Origin: Eutreptiella sp. 'Long Island Sound 2002'
Lineage: Eukaryota; Euglenozoa; Euglenophyceae; Eutreptiales; Eutreptiaceae
NCBI GenBank assembly: GCA_964036045.1
Contig: OZ038381.1
Coordinates: 133,711,191 to 133,775,190, forward strand
DNA: 64,000 nucleotides
Reading direction: 5' to 3'
Shown here: piece after piece, positions 19,719 to 30,569 of the stretch
Numbering within the stretch: position 1 is the stretch's first letter
How the letters are laid out: the number at the start of each line of letters is the position of its first letter
Notes under the pieces: generated by a model
Told to the model about the DNA's origin: nothing
The model's input: only the letters and a program-made list of their open reading frames with translations
Database searches by the model: none
Made by a program: the position numbers and the translations under genes

Positions 19719-22076
19719 TGAAGCCGGTTCGGACCCCCGTGGCCATCTTGGGGTCACTTGGGGTGTGTATCTATGTGCCGGCAAGCCGCCATTGGCTGAT
19801 ATCATACTCTCCCATCCACCTGAACTAACCCGATGTGATAGTGTGATACGTTTGGCCATTCCGGCTATGAGCGGTCATATTCAGTACCGAGGCGCCGCCA
19901 GCGGAGATTTATATATCGGAATATCAGGAATCAACAGGGTTTTATTATCATAATGTTTCCGTAATTTTTCAGCCTTTCGTTCTGATGGTCAATGTATCGG
20001 CGAGCGTCAGTTGGCTCGCGATTTTGCGTTAACCGATTGGTTAACTGTTATTTCCAGATATTTTGGCGGATACTCCGTTGAAGGGTCAGATTTCATCAGC
20101 AAAGGGTTCGTTGCTTCCGCAATTTTCTAAATAAGCACTCGAAATTTTAATCTGAATTTTTCGCGATGTCGAAATCGGATTTTCGACTTCGACATCGCCG
20201 CACTTGATTTGGACTTCTTCGAGTGGTCATACTCTTTTCCCTATGCCCGAATCAGGTTTCCCTTATACTTGCCACCCATTTGACTTGGAGATATAAGGGA
20301 AACAAAAGTGAATCGTGGGACCACTTTGAAGGGCCATATCTACGCGCGAGTGTGAGGAAAGAGAATAACGAAGGTTGCGTTGCAAGCGCATTGGTCTCAA
20401 GTTAATTTAGGAAGCATCAAACGCCTTTGGTGTGTACACATGCCCGGTGTAGCAAGGGATAATGGTCAAGAGGGTATAAAGTGATATATATCTCTTGGAC
20501 CGTGCAACCGAATATTTCAATGCGACTTTCGAGTGTACCGCGTGAGTGTTGGGGTTGCATAGATACTTTCCTTGGGTTCCCACGTATTTTTAACGTGAAG
20601 TTATGACCATGGAGGGACATGGCATATCGTGGTGGGAGCCACATTTTGAGGGTATGTGTTATATGGATGGTATATGTCTTGATATGCTCACGCCCATGTT
20701 ATATATCTTCGTGTGGCCGAAGAGATGGGGAGCCACACGTGACAAGGGCTTCGCCCATGTCCCAATTGTGGAACTTCAAAGCGCTAGACTAAGTCTACCG
20801 CATATGTATTGCTCATGGTAGGTTAGGCAAAGAGATCCATGAGTGCACTCCCATTTTCATGGGGCATGTAGATACGAGTGGCGAAGGTATCTCCATGCGC
20901 CAAATTGGGGATCCAAGTGGGGGAATTGTTCGCAAATGGTTTCAATCATTTGTGCATTGAACCATGAGCGGATATCATGGGTGAGCATAGATATATACTA
21001 TCATGACAACTTTGTATTTGGTCATATTTTCATGTTTTTGACCTCAATTTTTGCTCATTTTTGTGTTTTGTGTACTTACCTGGTCGGCAAACAGCAAGAA
21101 ACCTATGAAGAGTCGAACCATGGTATGTTGTTCATATGTTGGCATATGCTTTGGAGTTGAACACCACCATATGCCGGATGGCGTACTCCATTTGGCTGGG
21201 CGCACGAAGGATCACAAGAATTGGTCTCAAGATCATGGGCTGACTTGGGCAGTGCGTGGCGCCCATATCTGAAGGGGTTTCGAGGGTAAAGTGGGGATGT
21301 ACATGGGCATTGGCCTTTGGTCTATATCCTCCATGAATACTAGACTTCGATTCCATGCATGCTTTGAGCCTTCGGATAAGTAGTAGCTTCAATTTTGAGC
21401 ATATATTTGATATATGGCCAATATGGTGTGAATTGGCAGTTTTTTGACAAGTTATGAGTTCAAACTCATAGATCATTTCTCTAAGCCCATTCGACTCCAA
21501 GTCCGACCAAGGTTATGTTAGGGTAGGGCATGGTCCTGAGTGCCACTCTAGGCCATGACACGCCACACCCCCTATTGGGCTAGGATTTAGAGGCTTGGGA
21601 GTGAACACATTTTTGGGGTTTATGTAATGACTTTTGACATGTGGCGTTTAACCATCTTATTGGACTGGGTTCAGGGCATCATGTTGGTGAGTCAAGGGAA
21701 GGTCTTGAGTCCAGGGAATGAGGGGTCTATGGCTGTGATTGTATAAATTTCCATCTTTCCCCAACTTTGCTTTATTTGTGTTCATATGCCAATTTCAGGG
21801 CTTTCTTCCTTGGTGCAATTCTTGTACATGCCCGCCACCGTGGGAAGACCGGTGTGCTGAACGAAAGCCCGCAGCCTGATTCGGATTGTGAATTGGGTTA
21901 TTGCTGTATTTGTGGGATCTGGTTGCCATTCAGGGTTGAAGGAGGATTTTTTTTCTATATTTTTGGATTTGGAACCTTGGATTTTGAGCAATGCAATCGT
22001 TGATCAGGAGCAAATCGGCAGGGGTTACAGGCGGAAGGGGCACAGCGGGGGCCGGTCCTGGTAGGGACCTTCTTTA
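19719..22076 (+). repeat. 5' LTR of element 2
   Basis: Starts TGAAGCCGGTTCGG, ends GGGACCTTCTTTA, and repeats at 30570-32927 at an offset of 10851 bp. It is unusually long. It includes an ATG (21991) that is in frame with gag, so the gag ORF begins inside the LTR. Confidence 0.95.
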
Positions 22077-25000
22077 TGGTAGCAGAGGCTTACCTGCTGC
22101 CCCTACCAACCGCCGACCCGGGGACTTGGGCCCTTATGAGCCCTGCCCAAGTACGCCCCGGGTGCGTATTGTGGACTCGGTGGAGACCACGCCGGAGATT
22201 GGAGCCATAGGAGAACCGAGACGTTCAAGAGCATGGCGAACTCCGGAAGTTGAAGCCCGAAGAGAAGTACGACATTCGGGAAGAGGAGGACATGACATGG
22301 AGGACTTGGTCTCCATGTGTGAGAGTCGCTGCCGAAAAGCATGCAACCTCCGCTCCGCCGCGGAGGACTCTGACGAGGCCTGCCATTCAGGCAGCAGTGG
22401 AGGACGGACCCGGCGCTACCGGAAGCGCGGGTCACCCAAGACCGCGGCAAGGGACGCCGGGGCTATGGATACGGATCCCAGCCCGGTCAGGTTGTGGGAA
22501 TCCGAGGGGCACTCTGAGGGCTATCGGACAGCCTACGAGCCACCCTCGGAGTCGGAGGAGACGGCCAGACCGCCCACAAGGGCGAACACGGCCCCCGAGC
22601 CCGCCCTGACGCACGACGCCGAGGGTTTGGAGAGGCCAGCCAGGGCCCGGACGGCACCTGTGCCCCGGCACACGGGACCAGAGACGGACGCCATAGGCGA
22701 TACGCCCATGGGCGATGAGTCTGAGGTGCCGGGAACCGCGGGATGCGCCAAATCCGGCGGAAAGCACGCTGCGTGCCACTGCGAGCACGTGTCTTTCCTC
22801 ATGGGTAAGTACCCGAAGATGGGGATGGACGCCATCGTGCATCGCCTTGACCGCCTGGACAACGCCAAGGACGGTCTAGAGGAGGACGTCGCGGGGATCC
22901 TGGACGACCAGTCGGCCGCGGAGAAAGACATGGAGGAGCTGCGAGCGGAACGGGACCGGTACCGGGAGAATCTGGAGCTGGCCCTGGAGAAGCAGCAGCG
23001 GGTGGTGGACAGCCTCCTCCACCTGGTGGAGGACATGTTGGGACGCCTGAAAAGGCTAGAGGAGCTACAGCCCCTCGCCTCGGGTCCGGAGCTCCCGGCA
23101 AAGCTGGCCGCGGTAGAGCTGGTGGAGCGGGTTAAGACCCTCAGGAGCGCCATGGAGAAACCCATGGGCGGCCCTGCAGAGGCACCATACGCGCCTCCGC
23201 GTGTTGACCCGGGTGCGCTGCCGTTTGTTCCCATGTTCAGCGAATCCACAATGCTCGGGGAACACACGGCACCGGCTGGGTCCATGCGGGAAGGGCACGT
23301 AACCACGGACCCGAGGAGCTTGACGGTACAGATGTCCCATGCCGCCCAGGATGTACCGATCACGACGAATATGGTAGTCTATGCGGAAGAGAAGATCGAG
23401 ATCCAGAACCAGACCATGCAGGGGCGAACCATGGGAAGCGCCGACGGACATGGTCGAGGCCATCCAAGCGGAAACCTGTGGGCGAAGGACCCCAATACGG
23501 GGATATGGACGGCCGATGGAGCAAATCCTTCCCGCATTCCAAACCCCATGGGTTCAGGCCCAACTGGACCGCACTCCATGGACGAGAGGGATGTACGGGG
23601 AGTGTACTCACACCCCCCGGCCACAGGTGGTATCCATCTCGGTGGAGTGGTGGCTGGAGACGTCGGAGACGCCATCAGGATTGACGACCTCAGGGGAATC
23701 AAAATCCCCTATTACGACGGGAACCCGTCCAACCTGGATGACTTCATCCTGGACTGGGAGGACTTCGCCGAGGAGGTCGTCGGCGAGATGCGGGGAGCGC
23801 CGCGGGACAAGTGGGTATGCCGGACATTCCCACACCGGCTGGCGCAGGACCTGAAGGAGGAGCTGCGGGATCAGATCCGGGAAGGACTGATCCGTACGGA
23901 GCAGGCCTGCCTCCAGTGGTTGGAGGATGAGGAGCGGGTGGACGCTCCGAATCAGAAGCTGGAGGACCTGTGGTCCATCCCACTGCCGCTGGACCGCGGT
24001 GAGTTGCGGGTCCGGGAGTGGAACCGGTATCTGCGGAAGTACCGCAGATGCCTCAAGCTGGTGGAAGACTGGAACGAGGCCAGTGAGATCCGCCACTTGC
24101 TGAAGGACGTCCTCCCCGGCAATTGGAAGAGGAGAGTGGAGGACGAGGAGAAGAAGAGGGCGAAGAAGCGCGTGGCGGTGAGGATTATGGCGGCGGAGGA
24201 TACCCATGCAGGTATCATGGAGTTCTTCAGGAGGAACCTGGGCGAACCCAACCGGATGTTGGGCCTGAAGAACGCCGTGTACGTGGAGGTATTTGGGGAC
24301 TCCATGGGGCAAAGGTTGCTGCGCCTCAACAACGTGGAGTGGAGGCGCGGGGAGCCGCTGAGGATGCAAGTCATCTTCGCCCGCATGAGCCTGGACGAGA
24401 TCGTGAAGTACATCACGGTGGAGTTGAAGCTCAATGCGAAGAACGAGGCCCACGTGCAGGATCGGCACGGTCATGGACAACGAGGACACCGAGAAGACCG
24501 CCATCATCGGGAGATCCAGGAGGACACGGCCAACTCCGCGGAGGATGGGAGTGGAAGTGGCCAAGACCACTGGACCGGGTCCCGGGAGGATCACGAGGAG
24601 GCCCATTTCTTCGCGTTTGTGGCGCACGACGTGAAGAACCATGGGCAGGATCAATCCAGATGGAGCCAGCTGGGACCCAAGAAGAGCAGAGAGCCAAGGA
24701 GGATCGGGAACCCACCGCTCTCGTTCCGGGAGTACAGATCTCAGCACGACGGGTGCTGGGTCTGTTATGGAAAGGGAAACAACCATGCACACGACCACCG
24801 TCACTGCAAGGTGTATGAGGCGGACAAGAAGGCCTACTTCGCCGCCCACCCCGAGAAGAAGCCCAAGGAGCAGCGGATTTCCGATTGGAAGGCGAAGGGC
24901 GGAGACGGGGGAAAAGGCCAAGGCAAAGGCCAAGGGAAATGCGGAGGAAGAGGCTATGGTGGTGGACCTGGCCAAGACCGACGAGTGAGGTCGATCGAGG

Positions 25001-25110
25001 AGGTTGCTGAGGACATGTTGAGGACATTGGAGGAACTCAAAGCCCAGCAACGTGGTGGACAAAGTCCTGGCGGATCGCAGCCGGAAGGGGCTGCGGGAAG
25101 CCAAGTCTAG
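21991..25110 (+). CDS. gag: Gag structural protein of element 2
   Basis: A frame of 1039 codons. The first ATG lies in the LTR, and the frame runs through the primer-binding site, which is unusual; a later ATG, for example 22291, may be the true start. The middle (about residues 285-360) is Glu/Lys/Leu-rich with strong coiled-coil character. Around residues 570-830 lies a capsid-like helical region beginning GIKIPYYDGNPSNLDDFI, typical of retrotransposon Gag. A zinc-knuckle-like motif CWVCYGKGNNHAHDHRHC (C-x2-C, then H and C at wider spacing) precedes a basic Gly/Lys-rich tail. The ORF ends in UAG; the protease continues in the same frame. Confidence 0.88.
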   Translation: MQSLIRSKSAGVTGGRGTAGAGPGRDLLYGSRGLPAAPTNRRPGDLGPYEPCPSTPRVRIVDSVETTPEIGAIGEPRRSRAWRTPEVEARREVRHSGRGGHDMEDLVSMCESRCRKACNLRSAAEDSDEACHSGSSGGRTRRYRKRGSPKTAARDAGAMDTDPSPVRLWESEGHSEGYRTAYEPPSESEETARPPTRANTAPEPALTHDAEGLERPARARTAPVPRHTGPETDAIGDTPMGDESEVPGTAGCAKSGGKHAACHCEHVSFLMGKYPKMGMDAIVHRLDRLDNAKDGLEEDVAGILDDQSAAEKDMEELRAERDRYRENLELALEKQQRVVDSLLHLVEDMLGRLKRLEELQPLASGPELPAKLAAVELVERVKTLRSAMEKPMGGPAEAPYAPPRVDPGALPFVPMFSESTMLGEHTAPAGSMREGHVTTDPRSLTVQMSHAAQDVPITTNMVVYAEEKIEIQNQTMQGRTMGSADGHGRGHPSGNLWAKDPNTGIWTADGANPSRIPNPMGSGPTGPHSMDERDVRGVYSHPPATGGIHLGGVVAGDVGDAIRIDDLRGIKIPYYDGNPSNLDDFILDWEDFAEEVVGEMRGAPRDKWVCRTFPHRLAQDLKEELRDQIREGLIRTEQACLQWLEDEERVDAPNQKLEDLWSIPLPLDRGELRVREWNRYLRKYRRCLKLVEDWNEASEIRHLLKDVLPGNWKRRVEDEEKKRAKKRVAVRIMAAEDTHAGIMEFFRRNLGEPNRMLGLKNAVYVEVFGDSMGQRLLRLNNVEWRRGEPLRMQVIFARMSLDEIVKYITVELKLNAKNEAHVQDRHGHGQRGHREDRHHREIQEDTANSAEDGSGSGQDHWTGSREDHEEAHFFAFVAHDVKNHGQDQSRWSQLGPKKSREPRRIGNPPLSFREYRSQHDGCWVCYGKGNNHAHDHRHCKVYEADKKAYFAAHPEKKPKEQRISDWKAKGGDGGKGQGKGQGKCGGRGYGGGPGQDRRVRSIEEVAEDMLRTLEELKAQQRGGQSPGGSQPEGAAGSQV
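22077..22088 (+). promoter_or_regulatory. primer-binding site of element 2 (initiator Met tRNA)
   Basis: TGGTAGCAGAGG directly abuts the LTR end. It is complementary to the 3' end of eukaryotic initiator methionine tRNA (…CTCTGCTACCA), the usual primer in many LTR retrotransposons. Confidence 0.9.
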
Positions 25111-26001
25111 AGGAGCCCCCACGGGAGTGGGACCTCGGAGGTCTCTCCTCCGAAAATCAGTGGAATCCCAGAGAAAGCGAAGGCACATCGGGTGCCGAAG
25201 AAGGCTCCAGAAGAGCCAAAACCACTGAGTTTCGCCACTCCCAACCCCTGGAGCGCCCTGCCAAGGGAAGTACATGTGGGTACGGGACATGGCAAGAAGG
25301 AAGGAGCGACCACGGAGAGCCCCGTGGACGGGCAGGACCAACCCAAGATCTACACCATCCGTGACCATACCCTTGAAGTCCTGATGCACCCGGACGTGCT
25401 AGAGTTGCATGCCGTGAGAGTCGTCCATACACCTCATGGCGACGAGCGGCAGTTGCACTTGAAGGTGCGAGTACGGTGCGGACGAGAGGAGAAGGTGGTG
25501 GATGTGTTGGTGGATACGGGTGCCCAGGTGAGCCTGGTCCGGAGAGGGTTGTTCAAGGAGGAAGTCCTGCAGCCCAGCCGGAGACTGGTCCGCCTGAAGG
25601 TCGCCAACGGAGAGATCATGGGTGGGGGCACCCATGAGGCCACTATCAGTATGGAATTCTGGGAGCATGAGCGCTTGAACCGCCCTGATCAGGCGAAGAG
25701 AAGCACTCTATCCGGGAACTTCTATGTGGCCGACGTTACAGATTGGGATATGATCATGGGGTATGACTTCATGGTGGCAAACGCCATTGGAGCCCTTCCC
25801 CATCGCGCAACGCTGGTCCGGGAGGATGATGAATGCCTCACATGGCTGTCCACGGACAGTGCATGCGGATCATCTCAATGGAATTCTGAGGAAGAGGATC
25901 GGATCGTCCGAGCGGTGCAAGCTGTGGGTGCCAAGTCCAGAGGAGACCGCGGAGTTCAGCTCACGGAGTATGGAATGCGCCGCAGGTGTATACCAGGATG
26001 A
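25111..26001 (+). CDS. aspartic protease region of element 2
   Basis: Cleaves the Gag-Pol precursor. The frame is the same as gag and continues after the UAG at 25108-25110. The first candidate start in the frame is GTG at 25192, so readthrough is more likely than re-initiation. Retropepsin motif LVDTGAQVSLV lies at about 25507-25540, with a later MIMGYDFM matching the flap-to-helix end of the fold. After the protease the frame closes at 26001 and coding continues in another frame. Confidence 0.8.
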   Translation, partial: RSPHGSGTSEVSPPKISGIPEKAKAHRVPKKAPEEPKPLSFATPNPWSALPREVHVGTGHGKKEGATTESPVDGQDQPKIYTIRDHTLEVLMHPDVLELHAVRVVHTPHGDERQLHLKVRVRCGREEKVVDVLVDTGAQVSLVRRGLFKEEVLQPSRRLVRLKVANGEIMGGGTHEATISMEFWEHERLNRPDQAKRSTLSGNFYVADVTDWDMIMGYDFMVANAIGALPHRATLVREDDECLTWLSTDSACGSSQWNSEEEDRIVRAVQAVGAKSRGDRGVQLTEYGMRRRCIPG

Positions 26002-26803
26002 TCCAGACGCTGGGAGCCGAAGCGCCCGAAACGGACGTCTTCGCTTCCCGGGATGCCCCACTTTTGCGGAAGTGTAGGAGGCATGGGCATCGAGGAGACT
26101 CAGCCTGGCATAGGCATTGGGGTTTGAAGGAGTGGGGACCCATGTATTGGCATGGATCCCTGGACAATACCAGACGTACGGTGGAGAAGATCATCGCGGA
26201 TAGGGCGAAGGGGATCCTGGTCATAACCGGCATAGGATCCACCCCATGTCCGCTGGAGGGTCTCAAGTCGACGCTGGACTCCATCACCCTGAACGAGATG
26301 TCATTCGGGCCAGAGGAGGAGTTGTTCATCGACGCCAAGGGTGTATCAATGCCTTCCCGGGTCAAGCGTGGGGTACCAAGGCTTTCCTGGTGGAGGGGGC
26401 GCAAGCCCAGCCCACGGGTGATGAAGCATTCATCCGTAGGGTGGAGGCGGTGCCCATGAAGGTCATGTTTGAGCCCAAGGAGGGGACGGATCAGCCTATT
26501 GATGGCATTGACGTCCTGTCCCACGCCGAGATCGACGACGTCGTCAACTACATGCGGATGGGGATGCACGACCGTGTGGCAGTCAAGAAGAGGCGTGCCA
26601 TGGTCACATCTCCGCATTGGTGGGATGACAAGATGTTGGTCACCGGCAAGTACGAGAGGGATGAGTTCCTGGCGAGGGTCATGGATCACATCGCGGACCA
26701 ATACGATGGTCCGGTTGGGTCGGACCCACCAACGCGGGGTTTTCCAAGAGTGGGAACCGGTAGCGACGAGCACCAGCCCGAGGCCGCAAATTTTCGAAGA
26801 TGA
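26002..26803 (+). pseudogene. frame-broken protease-RT linker of element 2, methyltransferase-like
   Basis: Coding moves from frame 1 (protease) to frame 3 (ORF 25986-26459) and then frame 2 (ORF 26246-26803, ending TGA). The frame-3 part reads TDVFASRDAPLLRKC, then GPMYWHGSLDN and KGILVITGIGS. This matches in layout the ELFAS...W...LCSPDW linker of element 1 and looks like a decayed Dam-type methyltransferase fold. The frame-2 part has HAEIDDVVNYMRMG and HWWDDKMLV. Frame changes occur near 25990 and between about 26330 and 26460. Either these are disabling indels or the copy depends on recoding; disabling indels are the simpler view. Confidence 0.6.
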
Positions 26804-26806
26804 TCG

Positions 26807-29800
26807 GTGGGAAACGCGCCCCACGACGATGAAGACGGCATATCGGACGAGGAGAAGTCGGACTCGAACCCAGAAGAGGCCTATACCGCAGTGCGGTCGG
26901 TTGTATCGATACCGAAGCAAGCGGCTGAAGAGGCTCAGGAGAACCCGAAGGTCGCCGAGCTGAAGGAGAGGCTGATCAAAGCCTATCCGCGGCTATTCAG
27001 TGGCGTCGCCAACAAGAACCCTCCAGATCGTGGGAGGTTTGGTACAGCGAAGATCAAGCTGAAGCCGAACCCGAAGATCGATCGTCATCGGGACTACCAA
27101 CTTCAGGGCGATCGGGCCGAGGCCATGAAGAAGCTGTTGGCCGAGTTCATTGAGCGGGGATGGATTGAACCCTCCGACAGTGAGTGGGCCAGCCCAGCCT
27201 TCATCGTGCCCAAGAAGGAGAAGGGCGAATGGAGGTTTGTGGTTGATTACAGAGGTTTGAACGAGCAGACCGAGCACGACTCGTACTCGCTTCCCCTGAT
27301 CGACTCCATCCTCCAAAAACAACAGAAAAAGCGGATTTTCACGGTGTTAGACCTGAAACACGGTTATCACCAGATGCCGCTACACCCGGACTCCAGGCCC
27401 TGCACAGCGATGTCGACGCCGCTGGGGCCCATGCAGTGGAAAGTGGTGCCTATGGGCGCCAAGAATGGCAACGCCGCTTTCCAGCGCATGATGGAGGACC
27501 TACTCGGTCCTGTCCGGGACTGTGCCGATCCCTTCGTGGATGACATCATCATCGGGTCCGGCACGGAGAACATGACTGAGGACGAGCTCATCGACGCGCA
27601 TGAGAAGGATCTGCGCCGAGTGCTCAGCGAGTTGGACAAGCACAACATGGTGTGCAAGCCCACCAAAGCCTCACTCTTCGTGAAGGAAGTGGAGTTCGCG
27701 GGTCACGTGGTTGGTCACGGGCAACGCCGTCCCATGCCTGGGAAGCTGGCGTCCCTGCACCACTGGGAGAAGCCCCAGACCATCAGCGAACTCCGATCCT
27801 TCATGGGGTTCTGCAACTACTATTCGGGCTATGTCCGGATGTATGCAGAACTGTCGGGGCCGCTTCACAAGATGCTGCAAGTGGGCAAGTTCGATGGCCG
27901 GAAGGGGAGCAAGAAGAAGCTTGCTTGGACCCCTGAGGCCGAAGATGCGTTCAGCCGCCTGAAGGAGCGACTCCTGGGGCAACTGGGGCTATTCCTGGTG
28001 GACCCGGACAAGGGATTCGTGCTACGGACGGACGCCTCGGACTATGCTGTGGGGGCAGTCCTCGAGCAGATCCGAGACGACGGGTCACATGTACCCGTGG
28101 CGTTCTGGAGCCGGATCCTGGCCGAGGGCCAACGCCGCACCTGGACCGCGAGGGAGAAGGAGACGTACGCCATTGTTTGTGCGCTCAGGAAGTGGTCTGG
28201 CCACATCGGATTGCAACCGGTGGTGGTTTGTACGGACCATCAGTCCTTGCAGAGCTGGCACAAGGAGCACGTCGACACCCCCTCGGGACCGGCGGCAAGG
28301 AGGGCCCGATGGCATGAGATGTTCGCCAAGTTCGACCTCAGCGTCGTATACGTCCCGGGGAAGGACAACACTGTGGCAGACTGCCTCAGTCGATGGGCCT
28401 ACCCCGCGGGCAAGGCTTGGATGGACATATCCAGCCATGGGGACGCCGAGGAAACCGAGGAGGCCAAGCGCATCATCGAGATGGAGAAGGTCATGGAGCA
28501 AGAGGGGGTCAAGTGCTTTGTGGTGATGGCGAACCGTACGGACCTGGCCAAGTTCCGGGGTGCCCGCGTCCAAGCTATTCGAGAGGAAACCCTCGAGCAA
28601 TGGATGGTGGCCCCTGTAGAGCTAGTCAGGTCGGTGCTCACAGAGGACTGGTCGGATGACTACGCGGCATCCGAGCACTGGAGCAAGTACTGGAATGCCG
28701 TGAGCGCCCCGTCGGACGACGAATGGCCCGAGGGCTTGACCGAGGATGGCGACAAGTTGTTCCTCAAGGACAAGCTGCTGGTGCCCGGAAACCGAGTGGA
28801 GGAGCTCATTGACCATTGGCACAACGCCCAGCTCATGCACCCTGGCCGAGACAAGATGCAGCAGGACCTGGGGTGGCGTTTCAAGTTCCCTTCGGGGTAC
28901 TACGCCATCCTGAATAGGTACTGCAGCGACTGTGCCGTGTGTCGGGCCACGAAGAGCCCCAACCACTCCACAGCGGGCAACCCGGTGTATACGGCTATAC
29001 CAGAGGCCCCTATGCGGTCCGTGGCCATGGATGTATTCGCCATGCCTGAGGTCACCGTGGAAGGAGAGACCTACGACTGTGTCATCCTGGCGGTGGATAG
29101 GCACAGTGGGTATATCGTGGCGGTCCCTGGCAAGAAGTCCAAGAAGAAGGACAAGAAGTACAAGCATGGAGTGGGGCTGCAGGCCAAGACCGTCGCTAAT
29201 GCCATGATCAGGCATTGGTTGACGATTTTCGATGTCCCGGCTGTCATCTGCAGCGATCGGGGCAGTCAATTCGTGGGGACGTGGTTCAAGACGATGTGCA
29301 AGCACATGGGCATTCGGCACGCCAAGACCGTGGCGTACCACAGCCGGTCGAATGGCCGAGCTGAGGTGGCCGGGCGGCAGATGTTCGAGAAGTTCCGCCA
29401 GCTGCACATCGACGAACCGGGCCGGAACTGGTACAATTCGCTGTGGAGAGTGCTCCAAGCGTACCATGACCTTCCGGGACCCACTGGACTGTCGCCCCAT
29501 CGCATCCTGTTCCTACGGGATCGAGTGTCACGCACTCTCCCGTGGATGAACCATGGCAAAGTGGCCCGGGATGCGAATGCCATGATGGCTGAGGCGGACG
29601 ACACGGCGGCCAAAGTGTGCAAGGCACTTCAGGACGAGCATGACAAGAGGGCCAAGTACTTCAAGCAGGGAAAGGTCCAGAAGTATGCTCTCCAAGACAC
29701 CGTGTGGGTGGAGCGGCACCACAAGGATGTCCTGTCCAGGCATCGGCAGGCATCTTGGTATGTGCCGGGGGTAATCGTGCGGAAGGTCGGGCAGGACGTG

Positions 29801-30175
29801 TATGCGGTTCGTGTGGGGGATACCAAGATCCTGGACCGCGACCATACCCAGCTTCGTCCTCGAGCACCAGACCCCAGCGGACGTCCCGTCACCTTCGAGT
29901 TCATGGCCGGCGATGTGGACTCGGACGATGAGGGTGAGGACGACGACTTTACCGCCGAGAAGATCCTGGCGGACAAGCCGGACCCGGGGACGCCTGGGGT
30001 TAGGCTTTATAAAGTCCGTTGGAAGGGTTTCGCCGCATCCAGGGATTCGTGGGAGCCTCCGAGCAGTTTTGTGCCGAGGTACACCTCGGTCTGGATGGAC
30101 TACCTAAAGAAAAAGAACATTTCTTTGGATGTCAAGGACGTGTTGGTCCATTTGGTTGCTGCTGTAGCACCGTAA
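26807..30175 (+). CDS. pol: RT, RNase H, integrase and chromodomain of element 2
   Basis: Copies the RNA template and integrates the DNA. The frame is intact, in frame with the preceding ORF across the TGA at 26801-26803; the true N-terminus lies upstream. RT: FVVDYRGLNE near residue 145, then the variant VPMGAKNGNAAFQ, then catalytic FVDDIII near 243. RNase H: LRTDASDYAVGAVL near 404 and DHQSLQSW. Integrase: H-x-H at HWHNAQLMH, C-x2-C at CSDCAVC (about 670-716), DDE residues in AMDVFAM, CSDRGSQF and NGRAEVAG (about 741, 816, 850). Chromodomain YKVRWKGF...SWEPPSSF at 1065-1092, which in chromoviruses binds methylated histone H3. Confidence 0.95.
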   Translation: MGNAPHDDEDGISDEEKSDSNPEEAYTAVRSVVSIPKQAAEEAQENPKVAELKERLIKAYPRLFSGVANKNPPDRGRFGTAKIKLKPNPKIDRHRDYQLQGDRAEAMKKLLAEFIERGWIEPSDSEWASPAFIVPKKEKGEWRFVVDYRGLNEQTEHDSYSLPLIDSILQKQQKKRIFTVLDLKHGYHQMPLHPDSRPCTAMSTPLGPMQWKVVPMGAKNGNAAFQRMMEDLLGPVRDCADPFVDDIIIGSGTENMTEDELIDAHEKDLRRVLSELDKHNMVCKPTKASLFVKEVEFAGHVVGHGQRRPMPGKLASLHHWEKPQTISELRSFMGFCNYYSGYVRMYAELSGPLHKMLQVGKFDGRKGSKKKLAWTPEAEDAFSRLKERLLGQLGLFLVDPDKGFVLRTDASDYAVGAVLEQIRDDGSHVPVAFWSRILAEGQRRTWTAREKETYAIVCALRKWSGHIGLQPVVVCTDHQSLQSWHKEHVDTPSGPAARRARWHEMFAKFDLSVVYVPGKDNTVADCLSRWAYPAGKAWMDISSHGDAEETEEAKRIIEMEKVMEQEGVKCFVVMANRTDLAKFRGARVQAIREETLEQWMVAPVELVRSVLTEDWSDDYAASEHWSKYWNAVSAPSDDEWPEGLTEDGDKLFLKDKLLVPGNRVEELIDHWHNAQLMHPGRDKMQQDLGWRFKFPSGYYAILNRYCSDCAVCRATKSPNHSTAGNPVYTAIPEAPMRSVAMDVFAMPEVTVEGETYDCVILAVDRHSGYIVAVPGKKSKKKDKKYKHGVGLQAKTVANAMIRHWLTIFDVPAVICSDRGSQFVGTWFKTMCKHMGIRHAKTVAYHSRSNGRAEVAGRQMFEKFRQLHIDEPGRNWYNSLWRVLQAYHDLPGPTGLSPHRILFLRDRVSRTLPWMNHGKVARDANAMMAEADDTAAKVCKALQDEHDKRAKYFKQGKVQKYALQDTVWVERHHKDVLSRHRQASWYVPGVIVRKVGQDVYAVRVGDTKILDRDHTQLRPRAPDPSGRPVTFEFMAGDVDSDDEGEDDDFTAEKILADKPDPGTPGVRLYKVRWKGFAASRDSWEPPSSFVPRYTSVWMDYLKKKNISLDVKDVLVHLVAAVAP

Positions 30176-30558
30176 TGGATCCCCCCTTGGCATTTTGTTT
30201 GTTTCTGTGATTGAGGAGACGGGTGAGGGCGTTCATCCGGGGATTTTTCGGCCTTGATTGGCCATATACCCCCTTCACTCGATCTCCACATATATATTTC
30301 ATTGTGGTATACTTATTTAGGTCGACCGACGACGTTTTTCTATCTTTGATCCCCTTGGTCCATGTTGTAGATCAAGAGGAGACTGGATATGGCGTAGGGC
30401 ACCGTTTATCAGTGTCCTCACCCCTCCCATGGGGCATGGGGGACGCCTACGACGTGTGTGGGGCCTCCATGTGTCCTTGGGACATGGAGGGGCGGGTTGG
30501 AGCCCATTGGGATCCTCCCGTCCTCTCTTCAATGACTTCCGAGCGGTAACAACGCTCT
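30176..30558 (+). other. 3' noncoding region of element 2
   Basis: Short untranslated stretch between the pol stop and the purine tract. It carries no ORF that continues pol and no recognisable RNA feature. Confidence 0.6.
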
Positions 30559-30569
30559 GAGAAGGGGGG
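30559..30569 (+). promoter_or_regulatory. polypurine tract of element 2
   Basis: GAGAAGGGGGG lies directly before the TG that opens the 3' LTR, the expected plus-strand primer. Confidence 0.88.

Noticed and set aside
23608-25389. 593-codon minus-strand ORF opposite gag of element 2
   Set aside because: Antisense shadow of a GC-rich coding frame; the plus-strand frame has the coiled coil, capsid-like part and zinc knuckle.
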